Shown here: in pieces, positions 42,195 through 51,022 of the stretch | Layout: every line of letters begins with the position of its first letter | How positions within the stretch are numbered: position 1 is the stretch's first letter | Origin: Pseudomonadota bacterium | Lineage (GTDB): Bacteria; Desulfobacterota; Binatia; Binatales; Binataceae | Direction of reading: 5' to 3' | DNA length: 64,000 bases | Assembly (NCBI GenBank): GCA_021325355.1 | Contig: JAJPHI010000031.1 | Location: forward strand, 43,674 to 107,673 | Program-made: the position numbers and the translations under genes | Notes under the pieces: model-generated | The model's database searches: none | Told to the model about the DNA's origin: nothing | What the model saw: the letters and a program-made list of their open reading frames with translations, nothing else

Positions 42195-43502
42195 ATGCAC
42201 ATAATGACGTTCTCGGAACGGCCGTATTTCCACGTGCCGGAAGACGACATTATCAACAACGGCAGCAGTTACTTCGGGATTCCGAACACGAATCTCGATC
42301 CCGTCAAGGGCGGCCAGCTCTACAACGAATACTTCGACGAGCGCGTTTACGCGGAGGAGCTGGGCTTCGACGGCGTGATGCTCAATGAGCACCATCAGAC
42401 GCCCTTTTGCCTGGGGGCGGTGATGGACGTGGAGGCGGCGATTCTCGCGCGCATCACGAAGAAGGTCAAAATCGTCCTGCTGGGGAATCCCCTGCCGGTG
42501 GCGGATCCACTGCGGCTCGCCGAGGAGCTCGCGATGATCGATATGATCTCGGGCGGGCGGCTGGTGCCGGGATGGGTGCGCGGGGCGGGCAGCGAGCAGA
42601 TCGCGAACAATATCAGTCCGGCGTACAACCGCGAGCGCTTCAACGAGGCGCACGATTTCATCATCAAGGCGTGGACGACGCCCGGGCCGTGGCGCTACGA
42701 GGGCAAGCACTACCATTATCGCTTCGTGAATCCGTGGCAGTTGCCGATCCAGAAGCCCCATCCGCCGATCTGGATCCCGGGTCTGATCAGTCCGGAGACG
42801 GTGGTTTGGTGCGCGGAGCATCGCTATCCCTACGTGGCGCTGTGCACGAATCTCGAACCGACAATCGAGATGTCGAACCTGTATGCGGATACGGCGGCGC
42901 GGATGGGCTATCAGGCGGGGCCGGAGAATTTCGGCTATCTGCAGAATGTCTTCGTGGCCGAGACCGAGGAACGCGCGAGCGAGCTGGCTCACGGCTTCGT
43001 TTACGGCGGCGGCTTCGGCTCGTTTGCGCGCGCCGAATGGATGTTCCCGCCGGGCTACAACTCGAAGGAGGCGACCCGGCGACTCGCCAAGCAGTTCACC
43101 GATCCGCGCACGGGCGCCGAGATTCTGCACTTCACGCCGGGCGAAGTGGATGTGCAGAAGATCAAGGCCAACATCGAGAAGAACTACCAGTCCTCGCGCG
43201 ATCTGGGATTGATCATTGCGGGGACGCCGAAGACCGTGATCAACCGCTTGCGTTATCTACTGGAGACCCTGCGTCCGGGTATCCTCGCCTTCTGGTACCA
43301 TCATGGGCCGATGTCGGCGCAGGATCGGCGCACCTGTCTGCGCCTGCTCGGCGAGGAGGTGGTGCCGGCGGTGCGCGAGATCGCCAAGGAGCTCGATCTG
43401 CCGGGACCGTTCGAGCAAAAGCCGGGGATCCGGCCGCTGCCGGCGTCGGGCAAGCGCGACGCCGTGGTGAACTATCAGCCGTCAGCGGCGGCGGGCAGTT
43501 AG
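42195..43502 (+). CDS. LLM-class flavin-dependent oxidoreductase (long type, copy A)
   Basis: 435 residues, luciferase-like TIM-barrel. Seen are FDGVMLNEHHQTPF near residue 60, TKKVKIVLLGNPLP, GRLVPGWVRGAGSEQ, and PHPPIWIPGLISPETVVWC. It is a long variant close to the gene at 46567 (opening SERPYFHVPEDD against TERPYRYVPEDE) and belongs with alkanal/cyclic-ketone-type monooxygenases that use reduced flavin. GGGGAGG lies 8 bases before the ATG. Position between the PTE-family gene and the P450 supports an oxidative catabolic role. Confidence 0.88.
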   Translation: MHIMTFSERPYFHVPEDDIINNGSSYFGIPNTNLDPVKGGQLYNEYFDERVYAEELGFDGVMLNEHHQTPFCLGAVMDVEAAILARITKKVKIVLLGNPLPVADPLRLAEELAMIDMISGGRLVPGWVRGAGSEQIANNISPAYNRERFNEAHDFIIKAWTTPGPWRYEGKHYHYRFVNPWQLPIQKPHPPIWIPGLISPETVVWCAEHRYPYVALCTNLEPTIEMSNLYADTAARMGYQAGPENFGYLQNVFVAETEERASELAHGFVYGGGFGSFARAEWMFPPGYNSKEATRRLAKQFTDPRTGAEILHFTPGEVDVQKIKANIEKNYQSSRDLGLIIAGTPKTVINRLRYLLETLRPGILAFWYHHGPMSAQDRRTCLRLLGEEVVPAVREIAKELDLPGPFEQKPGIRPLPASGKRDAVVNYQPSAAAGS

Positions 43503-43597
43503 GCAGGATTACGGGCGGCGCCGTGCGCGCGAGCGATCGCGATGAGGCGTCGCCCGCCGCCAAGAGTATCCACTATCGAACCGCCTGAGGCACTCCG

Positions 43598-44839
43598 ATG
43601 ACTGAGATCGATCGCGCGCTGACCGACCCGGCCTTCTTCGTCGATAACGATCCCCATCCGCTATGGGCCGAGCTCCGGCGGAAGGATCCGGTGCATTGGA
43701 CCCAGGGGCTGGTGCGCCCGTTCTGGTCGATAACGCGCTACGACGATATCGTCGCGGCGTTCGCGGAGCCGACCCTCTTCAGTTCGGAAAAGGGGGTGCT
43801 CACGGTGCCGTCGAGTCCGGAGATGGAGCAGATCACCCCGGAGATGATGGGCGCCGGCCAGATGATGATCATGACCGATCCGCCGCTGCATACGGCGATG
43901 CGACGGGCCTTCAACCGCCTTTTTCTGCCGCGGGCGGTCGGCAAATATGCGAGTCCGGGCGCGGCGCTGGTCGGCGAGATCCTCGACGCGGTGCTCGAGC
44001 GCGGCGAGTGCGATTTCGTGGTCGATGTCGCGGCGCGGCTGCCGATGGCCTTTATCTGCGAGATCATGGGCATCCCGCGCGAGGACTGGCCCAACATGTT
44101 CAAATGGGGGAACATGTCGGTCGGCTTCGAGGACGCGGAGTACCAGGTCGCATCCGGTTCGGCGTTCGAGACGCGGATGATCGGCGCGCAGGCGCTGGGC
44201 CGCTATACGGCCGAGCTGGCCCGGCAGCGACGGGGCGGCGATGGCGAAGATCTGCTGACGGTGCTCGGCAATGCGCGGCTCGACGGACGCGAGCTCACCG
44301 ATTCCGAGCTGAGCGCCAACGGTTTCCTGTATATCGTCGGCGGACTCGAAACGACGCGCAATGCGATTTCGGCGGGGCTGCTGGCGCTGATTCAGCATCC
44401 CGCCGAGCGCGCGGAACTGGTGCGAAATCCGGCCGTGATGACCACGGCTATCGAGGAGATCCTGCGCTGGTCGAGTCCGATCACGCATATCGCGCGGCTG
44501 GCCACGCGCGACACCGAACTCGGCGGCCGCAGGATCCGCGCAGGCGAGTACGTCGCGCTATGGCTGCCGTCGGCGAATCGCGATGAGGCCGTATTCAGCG
44601 ATCCTTACCGGTTCGACGTGCGCCGCGCGCCGAACGAGCATATCGCCTTCGGCAAGGGCGAGCACTTCTGCGCCGGCGCCCATCTGGCGCGCCTCGAACT
44701 GCGTCTCACGCTCGAGCGGCTCTTGCCGGCGATCGCGGAGATTGAACTGGCGGGGCCGGTTGAACGGCTCAAGTCCAATCTGATCGCCGGAATCAAGCAC
44801 ATGCCGGTGCGCTTCACGCGCACGCGCGCCGCCGCCTGA
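43598..44839 (+). CDS. Cytochrome P450
   Basis: 413 residues. Haem ligand Cys358 in FGKGEHFCAGAHLA, the ExxR motif Glu287-x2-Arg290, and the I-helix with the acid-alcohol pair Glu251-Thr252 (GGLETTRN). It is a soluble class I bacterial P450, needing a ferredoxin and ferredoxin reductase. A P450-type ferredoxin is encoded at 19.3 kb and no reductase is in the window. The substrate is likely hydrophobic, such as a terpenoid or steroid-like compound, given the neighbours. Confidence 0.95.
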   Translation: MTEIDRALTDPAFFVDNDPHPLWAELRRKDPVHWTQGLVRPFWSITRYDDIVAAFAEPTLFSSEKGVLTVPSSPEMEQITPEMMGAGQMMIMTDPPLHTAMRRAFNRLFLPRAVGKYASPGAALVGEILDAVLERGECDFVVDVAARLPMAFICEIMGIPREDWPNMFKWGNMSVGFEDAEYQVASGSAFETRMIGAQALGRYTAELARQRRGGDGEDLLTVLGNARLDGRELTDSELSANGFLYIVGGLETTRNAISAGLLALIQHPAERAELVRNPAVMTTAIEEILRWSSPITHIARLATRDTELGGRRIRAGEYVALWLPSANRDEAVFSDPYRFDVRRAPNEHIAFGKGEHFCAGAHLARLELRLTLERLLPAIAEIELAGPVERLKSNLIAGIKHMPVRFTRTRAAA

Positions 44840-44847
44840 GCCTGGGG

Positions 44848-45750
44848 CTAGGAGCAGGTGTCGCCCATCGCGACCGATTCCTCGAGCGGCTCGCCGAGCA
44901 CGTTGGCGGACACTCCGACGGTCGCCGCCTTGGCGCAATACAACTGACCGTCAACGGTCGCGTCCTTGTGCAGATTGCAGGTGCCGTTGGCGAAAATGGT
45001 GCCCTGCAGCTCGGCATCCTTCTTCAGCATGACGTTCTTGGCGACCACCAGCACGTTATTGGCGGGCAGGCCGTTGACGGTGATGAACGAGCCTTTGTCG
45101 AGGGTGAGCGCACCGGCGTCGTTGATCACGACCAGCGCGTCCGACGGTCCGCTGATGGTCAACTGCGAGGACTTCTTAAGCGTGATCTTCGAATAATCGA
45201 ATTCCTGGAAGCCGGAGACGGCGGTGATGGTGGCGGTGCCGTTCTCGTCGAGGACCAGTTTGCCCTGATCCACGCCGGCAGGGTTGCGACAGGCGGTCGC
45301 ACCGAGGCTCTGATAACTGGTCAGCGGCGTGATCGAGGAATTGGCGGGAGTGGTGTTGGTGCCGCCGCCGCAGGATGCGCCCTTCTTCAGAACGACCGAG
45401 TTGGCGCCGCCGTCAGTGGCGCATACGCCGTCGACGAAGGCGTCTTTCTTGAGTGTGATCTTCTTGAGCGAGAGACAATCGCCGGAGCCGACCTCGGCCC
45501 CCTTGCCGAGCGTCACTTTGCCCACGGCGCCGGTCGGATGCAGCGTGTCGGGCGGATTGGACGAACCATCCAGTTGCAGGGTATCGCCCGATAGCACGGC
45601 GAAGGCGAGGGCGGGATCAAGGCTGCTTTGCGCCGCCGCGGGTCGCGCGCCCACCGCGACGCTGCAGGTCAAAAAGGCGAGCGCGCCCCCGATAGCCGCG
45701 CCGCGCGAGAGTCTGCTTACCGTTATCCGCTTCGCTTTGCCCATCTTCAT
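44848..45750 (-). CDS. Secreted protein, ice-binding/DUF3494-like
   Basis: 300 residues with a signal peptide (positively charged start, hydrophobic 15-34, Ala-x-Ala cut near 38-40). The mature part has repeating beta turns. The C-terminal stretch (NNVLVVAKNVMLKKDAELQG, then TIFANG and DATVDGQLY) resembles the beta-solenoid ice-binding/DUF3494 family, which adhere to ice or surfaces. Several Cys pairs could form disulfides. The first half is degenerate with KKITLKKDA and VVLKKGA steps. Function unknown; ice binding should not be assumed. Convergent with the P450 gene. Confidence 0.6.
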   Translation of the reverse strand: MKMGKAKRITVSRLSRGAAIGGALAFLTCSVAVGARPAAAQSSLDPALAFAVLSGDTLQLDGSSNPPDTLHPTGAVGKVTLGKGAEVGSGDCLSLKKITLKKDAFVDGVCATDGGANSVVLKKGASCGGGTNTTPANSSITPLTSYQSLGATACRNPAGVDQGKLVLDENGTATITAVSGFQEFDYSKITLKKSSQLTISGPSDALVVINDAGALTLDKGSFITVNGLPANNVLVVAKNVMLKKDAELQGTIFANGTCNLHKDATVDGQLYCAKAATVGVSANVLGEPLEESVAMGDTCS

Positions 45751-45961
45751 AACACCTCTTCCGCCGTGCTCAGCAAACGTTGTGCCGCTGCGCGGCGAGG
45801 GCCGGTGCTACGCAAGCGGAGCGTGATCGCGAAACCGTATCGCGCGGCGAGCGAAACGGGAGCAGAGCGCCCGAGCCGAATTTTCGCACTTAAGCCAACG
45901 GGCCGCCGCGGAGCACCTCGGCATGCGGAGTCCTCCTGCGCGGTCCGTTGGCGCCGCGAGC

Positions 45962-46360
45962 CTAGCGCCCGAAGGCGCTCGCCACCAGCTCGGTGTCGAG
46001 ATATTCGGTCATTTCGACGATTTTGCCGTTCGCGAGCTTGAACACCTGGCAGTAGGTGTTGTTGTAGGTGCCGCCGGCTTTGGTGTTCGATTTGCCGCGC
46101 GCCTGCATCGCCACGTAGTCGCCCTCGGCGATGAAGTTATCGGGCGTGATGGTGATCCCGCCTTCGAGCAGGGCGCCCAGCGGTCCGAGCACCTTGGCGA
46201 CAAATTCCTGCTTGCTGTTCCAGGTGCCGGAAAATTTTGACGTACCGATAATCGTGAAGCGGCAGTTGTCGGCGAACTTATCCAGGAAGCCCTGGGCATT
46301 GCCTTTGGACAATTCGGCGAACATGTTGCGGATCAATTCTTTGTTTTCGGCAGCGCTCAT
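45962..46360 (-). CDS. NTF2-like/SnoaL-like fold protein
   Basis: 132 residues with the cone-shaped NTF2 fold of the SnoaL/ketosteroid-isomerase group: ELIRNMFAELSKGNAQGFLDKFADNC at the start, then DNFIAEGDYVAMQARGKSN and NGKIVEMTEYLDTELV. Family members are small isomerases, cyclases, dehydratases or binding proteins. The neighbouring LLM and P450 genes suggest terpenoid or steroid-like chemistry, but the substrate is unknown. It is divergent from the second LLM gene, about 200 bases apart. Confidence 0.8.
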   Translation of the reverse strand: MSAAENKELIRNMFAELSKGNAQGFLDKFADNCRFTIIGTSKFSGTWNSKQEFVAKVLGPLGALLEGGITITPDNFIAEGDYVAMQARGKSNTKAGGTYNNTYCQVFKLANGKIVEMTEYLDTELVASAFGR

Positions 46361-46566
46361 CGCTTTTGCTCCTGAAGGATTAGCCGTATTGCGACTGGCA
46401 CGAGCCTACGCCATGCCGTCGTCACAGGTCAAAGTCGGCTATCCGCAACCCTCGGGCGCGGCCGCGCGGCGCTTGCAAAAGCGACGCACTCGTCTAAATA
46501 CTCGCTGATAGTTTCGCCTGCCTGCGGGCGGGGGCGCAGATCCGTCAACGAAGGAGTGCGACTCTT

Positions 46567-47934
46567 ATGCAACTGATGTACTTCACCGAGCGGCCGTATC
46601 GCTATGTGCCCGAAGACGAAGTTATCCGCAACGGCGCATTCTTCGGCGTGTCCAACAAGTTCTTTGATCGCGAAAAAGGCGCCCAGCTTTATCAGGAATA
46701 TCTTGACGAGGCGGTTTACGCCGAAGAGATGGGCTTCGACGCGGTGATGCTGAACGAGCATCACGGGACGCCGTTCTGCATGGGCGGCGTGATGAACGTC
46801 GAGGCGGCGATTCTGGCGCGGATTACCAGGAAGGTGCGGATCGTGCTGCTCGGTAATCCCCTGCCAACGTTCAAGAATCCGCTGCGGGTGGCCGAGGAGC
46901 TCGCCACGATCGATTGTATCTCGCGTGGACGGCTGGTGCCCGGATGGGTGCGCGGGGCGGGCAGCGAACAGGTCTTCAACAATGCCAACCCGGCCTATAA
47001 CCGTGAACTCTTCAACGAAGCGCACGATCTGATTCTCGCCGCCTGGACGCGGCCGGGTCCGTTCCGCTGGGAGGGCAAGCATTTCAATTATCGTTTCGTC
47101 AATCCGTGGGTGACGCCGTATCAGAAGCCGCGTCCGCCGATTTGGATTCCCGGCGTGCTCAGCCCCGAGACGGTCGAATGGTGCGCCCGCCACAAGTACC
47201 TTTACCTGGGGCTCGGCACCGGGCTTAAGGCCACGGTGGAACTCTGGAATCTTTACGGCGACGTCGCCGCGCAGGAGGGCTATCTCGCCGGTCCCGAGAA
47301 CTTCGGTTACCTGCAGCACGTGTTCTGCTGCGAGAGCGAGGAAAAGGCCGAGGAACTCGGCAAGTGTCATCTGTTCGGCGGCGGCCAGGTCAACTTCTCG
47401 CGTCCCGAGCATACGCTGCCGCCGGGCTACAACTCGAAGGAGGCGACGCGGCGCCTGGCACGGCAGACGGCGAGCGGCACCGGCGCCGGAACGCTCGGCG
47501 TGAGTGCCGAGCAGCTCGGGCGCGCTCAGGCCGAGCCAAAGAAGGTCAGCACCAAGGAGCGCTTCAAGCGCGGCGAGGCGACTATCGAAGACGCCAAGGC
47601 GGCGATTTATCGGCAATATCCGAAGACGGTCAAAAGCATGGCGGTCATTTCGGGAACGCCCAAGACCGTGCTGCCGAAGATTCGGCGGATCCTCGAGACC
47701 CTGCGCCCGAGCGTGTTCGGCTTCTTCGCCACCCAGGGGCCGGTGAGTTTCGAGGACCGCATGACCAGTATCAGGCTGCTCGGCACCGAAGTATTGCCGG
47801 CGGTGCGGGAGATGGGCCGGGAGCTCGGTCTTACCGATCCGTTCGAACGGGAACCCGGATCGCGTCCGTATATCCCGGGGACTACGCGCGAGCCGGTGGT
47901 ATCGCTGAAGACTGCGGCCAACGCTCCCAGTTAA
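46567..47934 (+). CDS. LLM-class flavin-dependent oxidoreductase (long type, copy B)
   Basis: 455 residues, paralogue of the gene at 42195, with the same order of motifs (ERPYRYVPEDE at the start, FDAVMLNEHHGTPF, RKVRIVLLGNPLP, GRLVPGWVRGAGSEQ, RPPIWIPGVLSPETVEWC). It differs by an insertion of about 25 residues around 300-330 (VSAEQLGRAQAEPKKVSTK). The ATG follows AAGGAG by 13 bases. The two long-type copies within 5 kb suggest duplication with changed substrate range. Confidence 0.88.
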   Translation: MQLMYFTERPYRYVPEDEVIRNGAFFGVSNKFFDREKGAQLYQEYLDEAVYAEEMGFDAVMLNEHHGTPFCMGGVMNVEAAILARITRKVRIVLLGNPLPTFKNPLRVAEELATIDCISRGRLVPGWVRGAGSEQVFNNANPAYNRELFNEAHDLILAAWTRPGPFRWEGKHFNYRFVNPWVTPYQKPRPPIWIPGVLSPETVEWCARHKYLYLGLGTGLKATVELWNLYGDVAAQEGYLAGPENFGYLQHVFCCESEEKAEELGKCHLFGGGQVNFSRPEHTLPPGYNSKEATRRLARQTASGTGAGTLGVSAEQLGRAQAEPKKVSTKERFKRGEATIEDAKAAIYRQYPKTVKSMAVISGTPKTVLPKIRRILETLRPSVFGFFATQGPVSFEDRMTSIRLLGTEVLPAVREMGRELGLTDPFEREPGSRPYIPGTTREPVVSLKTAANAPS

Positions 47935-48039
47935 GGCGCCGCATCGGTGACGGCGGCGGTAGCGATCCGTTGCGGCGCGGGGTAGAGTGAACCGTGAACT
48001 TTTTTCGGTTCGGCGCGAGTCGGGCCGGGAGCTGCTGAT

Positions 48040-48255
48040 ATGGACCTTTTTGCTCCGACGCACCTGTTGATTCTGCTGCTGATCATCCTGATTATCTTCG
48101 GGCCGAGCCGGCTCGGCGATATCGGCGGCGCGATGGGCCGCGCGATCAAGGACTTCAAACGCGCGATGAACGAGCCGGATACTCCCGCAACGCCGGTCAA
48201 GGCCGCCGAGGTGACGCCGCCGGCCAACGTCGAAAAGCCCGCGAATCCGTCCTGA
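48040..48255 (+). CDS. Twin-arginine translocase subunit TatA/TatE-like
   Basis: 71 residues: a single N-terminal membrane helix (about 7-20), the hinge GPSRLGDIGGAMGRAI and an amphipathic helix, then a Pro/Ala-rich soluble tail. This is the TatA layout; TatB has a longer tail. TatA polymerises to form the pore for folded Tat substrates. No tatB or tatC is in the window, so the rest is elsewhere. Confidence 0.88.
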   Translation: MDLFAPTHLLILLLIILIIFGPSRLGDIGGAMGRAIKDFKRAMNEPDTPATPVKAAEVTPPANVEKPANPS

Positions 48256-48364
48256 AATCGCCCGCGCAACCCGATCTATCGATGACAACAGCCTCGCCCG
48301 GCGCCCCCGGGGGAGGCTGTCTTGCGCTCAGGATGAGCACTGTCTAACCTTTCCGAGATTGGTT

Positions 48365-49732
48365 ATGAAGCCGGGGGTGATTATCGCAGCGGCCTGCGCG
48401 GGGATGCTGATGCTCGCCGGATGCGCGCAGCGGAAGCCGCCGAGCGGGCAGAACTATTACGCCCAGGCGACCGAGGAATATAACGAGCATTTTTACCAGC
48501 CGGCGATCGCCGATTACGAAAAACTGATCGACCAGTATCCGTTCAGCCCCTACGCCGAGGAGGCCGAGCTCAAGATCGGCCTCGCCTACTACAAAAATCA
48601 CGATTATGCGGAATCGATCGGCGCGCTGAACGATTTCCTGCGGATGCATCCGACGAGCAAGTACGTCGAGCAGGCGTCGTACTATCTGGGGATGGCGCAC
48701 TTTGACCAGATCGGCCGCCCCGACCAGGATCAGACGCATACGGAACTGGCCTTGCAGCAGTTCCAGACCCTCGAGCAGCGCTTCCCGGAGAGCGATTTTG
48801 CCGCGCTGGCTCATCAGAAGGTCGAGATTTGCCGCGAGCTTTTGGCGCGCCATGAATATCTGATCGGCAATTTCTACTACGGGCGCTCGAACTATAAGGC
48901 GGCCGAGTCGCGGATGGCCGAATTGATGGCGCTCTATCCAGAGACGCCGATCGCTCCCGACGCGCTGTATGATCTCGGCGAAACCCTCGAGAAACAGGGG
49001 AAGAAGTATTCGGCGGCGCAGGCCTTCACGGCGCTGGAGCATTCGTACCCCAACACCACGTATGCGACCAAGGCGCACGCGGAGCTCGCCAAGCTCCATC
49101 AGCCGGTCGATACCGAGGAAGATCCCCTGCAGGCGGTGCTCGCCGAAAGCGGGTTCAGCAGCAGTGATCAGAACGCCGATCACGTCGCCGTCCACGAAAG
49201 CCTGCAGAATCTGGCTTCCGCCGGCGACGCCGCTTACGGTCCGGACGGACTTCCGATACTGCCGAGCAAGCAGGCGGCAGCGGCGTCCACTGATCCGAAG
49301 CCCGGACCGGCTACGCTGCGCGGTGTGCGGCTCTCGTCCGCCGATCCGCCGCTGTCGGTCATTTTCGATCTGACGGGTCCGGTGACGTGGGACGACACGC
49401 TCGACAGTCAGAGCGGCTCTTCGACCCTGTCGATCTACCTTAAGGGCGTGACGCCGGCCGCCTCGCTGGCGCATCACCTGAGCTTCGATCGTTCGATCTT
49501 CCGCGACTGTGACATCCAGCCGGACGACAACGGAACGAAAATCACGCTGAACACGACGCCGGTGTCGCGCTACGCTATCGTGCCGGTGTCGAATCCGAAT
49601 CGTCTGCTGGTCACCTTCACGCCGATCGGCGGGCCGCCGCAGTCGGAGGATAGCGGCGCCGGCGCGCCGCCCGACGAGAACAGCGCGCCCGCGCCCTCGG
49701 AGGACAGCGGCGGCGATACGGGCGCGATGTAG
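48365..49732 (+). CDS. BamD-like lipoprotein fused to an AMIN-like domain
   Basis: 455 residues. The signal peptide ends in LAGC, with lipidated Cys20. TPR repeats of the BamD/YfiO type follow, opening YYAQATEEYNEHFYQPAIAD, and continue to about residue 245. BamD with BamA inserts outer-membrane beta-barrels. After a linker, residues about 315-425 have the order of a beta-sandwich AMIN domain (LRGVRLSSADPPLSVIFDLT at the start and RLLVTFTP at the end), which binds peptidoglycan in other proteins. Typical BamD has only about 245 residues, so the fusion is unusual. The last 30 residues are Pro/Glu/Asp-rich. Confidence 0.78.
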   Translation: MKPGVIIAAACAGMLMLAGCAQRKPPSGQNYYAQATEEYNEHFYQPAIADYEKLIDQYPFSPYAEEAELKIGLAYYKNHDYAESIGALNDFLRMHPTSKYVEQASYYLGMAHFDQIGRPDQDQTHTELALQQFQTLEQRFPESDFAALAHQKVEICRELLARHEYLIGNFYYGRSNYKAAESRMAELMALYPETPIAPDALYDLGETLEKQGKKYSAAQAFTALEHSYPNTTYATKAHAELAKLHQPVDTEEDPLQAVLAESGFSSSDQNADHVAVHESLQNLASAGDAAYGPDGLPILPSKQAAAASTDPKPGPATLRGVRLSSADPPLSVIFDLTGPVTWDDTLDSQSGSSTLSIYLKGVTPAASLAHHLSFDRSIFRDCDIQPDDNGTKITLNTTPVSRYAIVPVSNPNRLLVTFTPIGGPPQSEDSGAGAPPDENSAPAPSEDSGGDTGAM

Positions 49733-49892
49733 TCGCGGTCGGCGCGCTCTCCACAGGTTTCTGGTCCGCCGGTTCCGGCAACGCCTTTCTTTTCGTCGGT
49801 CACGCTGCCATAACCGCCTAATGGGCGGTTTCACGCTCGAAGTATACTAGAGTCAGGCGCGGGCGCCTCGGCGCGCCAACGGGAATGAAGCG

Positions 49893-50417
49893 ATGACGGA
49901 CGATCAGATTGTGGATGTGATCCTGAAGAACGAGGGCGGCTTCACCGACAATCCGAACGACCATGGCGGTCCGACCAATTTCGGTATCACCGCCGCCGAC
50001 TATGGTCGCTGGCTGAAGCGGGACACGCCGGCGAGTGCCGACGAGGTGAGGGCGATGGATCGGCAGGTGGCGCGGCAGATTTACAAGAAGTGGTATCTGG
50101 CCGATCCGGGGTTCGATCAGATAACCGAAGAGAATCTGGGAGCGCTGAAGCTTATTCTCGCCGATTCGGGGGTGCTCTTCGGGGTCAGGCGGGCCACCAT
50201 GTGGCTCCAGCAGGAGCTCGGGATTGTCGACGACGGCAGGTTCGGACCGGCGACGCTGCAAGCGCTGCACGCGTACCGGGAGATCGACAAGCTGTCGCGC
50301 CGCGTACTGGGCCGTCGCATCCAGAAAATCGCCGAAATCGTGGCGGCCAATCGATCGCAGGCGACGTTTCTGCGCGGCTGGATCAACCGCGCCGTCAGTC
50401 TGCTGGATTACGTTTGA
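49893..50417 (+). CDS. GH108-type N-acetylmuramidase (endolysin-like)
   Basis: 174 residues. Catalytic Glu14 lies in LKNEGGFTDNPNDHGGPTN, then FGIT, the signature of the GH108 (ZliS-like) muramidases, followed by a peptidoglycan-binding-type helical half (GRFGPATLQALHA). No signal peptide is evident, as with phage endolysins. The gene is followed 8 bases later by a holin-like gene, so the pair looks like a lysis cassette. TATACT at 49843-49848 may be its -10. Confidence 0.85.
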   Translation: MTDDQIVDVILKNEGGFTDNPNDHGGPTNFGITAADYGRWLKRDTPASADEVRAMDRQVARQIYKKWYLADPGFDQITEENLGALKLILADSGVLFGVRRATMWLQQELGIVDDGRFGPATLQALHAYREIDKLSRRVLGRRIQKIAEIVAANRSQATFLRGWINRAVSLLDYV

Positions 50418-50425
50418 GGGCAAGC

Positions 50426-51016
50426 ATGGTGGAAGACAGCCGGAAGCTCAAGTCGCTAAGGGCGGCGATCGTCAATGACGCGCCGCGCCTTGCCGCCCTG
50501 CTCGATGGCGCCGAGGCCGAGATCGCCGTGCGGGCGCTCGGCCGGAGCCTGCTCAACGACGCGGAGGCGACAATCGATGAGGTCAGCAACGCGGCGCAGC
50601 GCGGCGACAGGCTGAAAATCCTCGCCGCCGAGCAGGAGGCGCAGCTCCGCGCGCGCCAGGGCGGTGAGAGCTCGCTGACCGCGATCGTCGACGCGGCGGA
50701 GAGCGCCGTGCGCGAAGCGTCGGCGGGACTGGCCGATACGCAGGACGCGCGCCGGCGCCAGGTCGAGACGCATGACTGGACCAACATGGTGCTGGCCTTC
50801 GGTGTAACAATCGGCTTCTTTGTCCTACTTTTTGTATTATTGTTCGGCGGCGGCGTCGGGGTGAACGGCGGTCTCCGGGATCTTCTGTTCACGCTGCTCG
50901 GCGTGGTGGCCACCGGATGGGCCAACATTATCGGGTTCTACTTCGGCACCAGCGCCGGTTCGGCCCAGAAGAGCCAGGCGATCAACGACGCCCTGCTGCG
51001 GGCGACCGCGAAGTAA
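50426..51016 (+). CDS. Holin-like membrane protein (GTA/3TM holin-like)
   Basis: 196 residues from ATG 50426. The first 115 residues are charged and helical (coiled-coil-like). Two membrane helices follow (about 121-141 and 152-175), and the end FYFGTSAGSAQKSQAINDAL resembles the C-terminal motif of the 3TM holin of phages and gene-transfer agents. With the upstream muramidase it would release that enzyme across the inner membrane. No phage structural gene is nearby. Confidence 0.7.
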   Translation: MVEDSRKLKSLRAAIVNDAPRLAALLDGAEAEIAVRALGRSLLNDAEATIDEVSNAAQRGDRLKILAAEQEAQLRARQGGESSLTAIVDAAESAVREASAGLADTQDARRRQVETHDWTNMVLAFGVTIGFFVLLFVLLFGGGVGVNGGLRDLLFTLLGVVATGWANIIGFYFGTSAGSAQKSQAINDALLRATAK

Positions 51017-51022
51017 CCGCGG

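Noticed and set aside
42407..43588. Open frame of 393 codons inside the LLM gene at 42.2 kb
   Set aside because: It is a Gly/Arg/Ala-rich shadow in another frame; the overlapping frame has the luciferase-family motifs.
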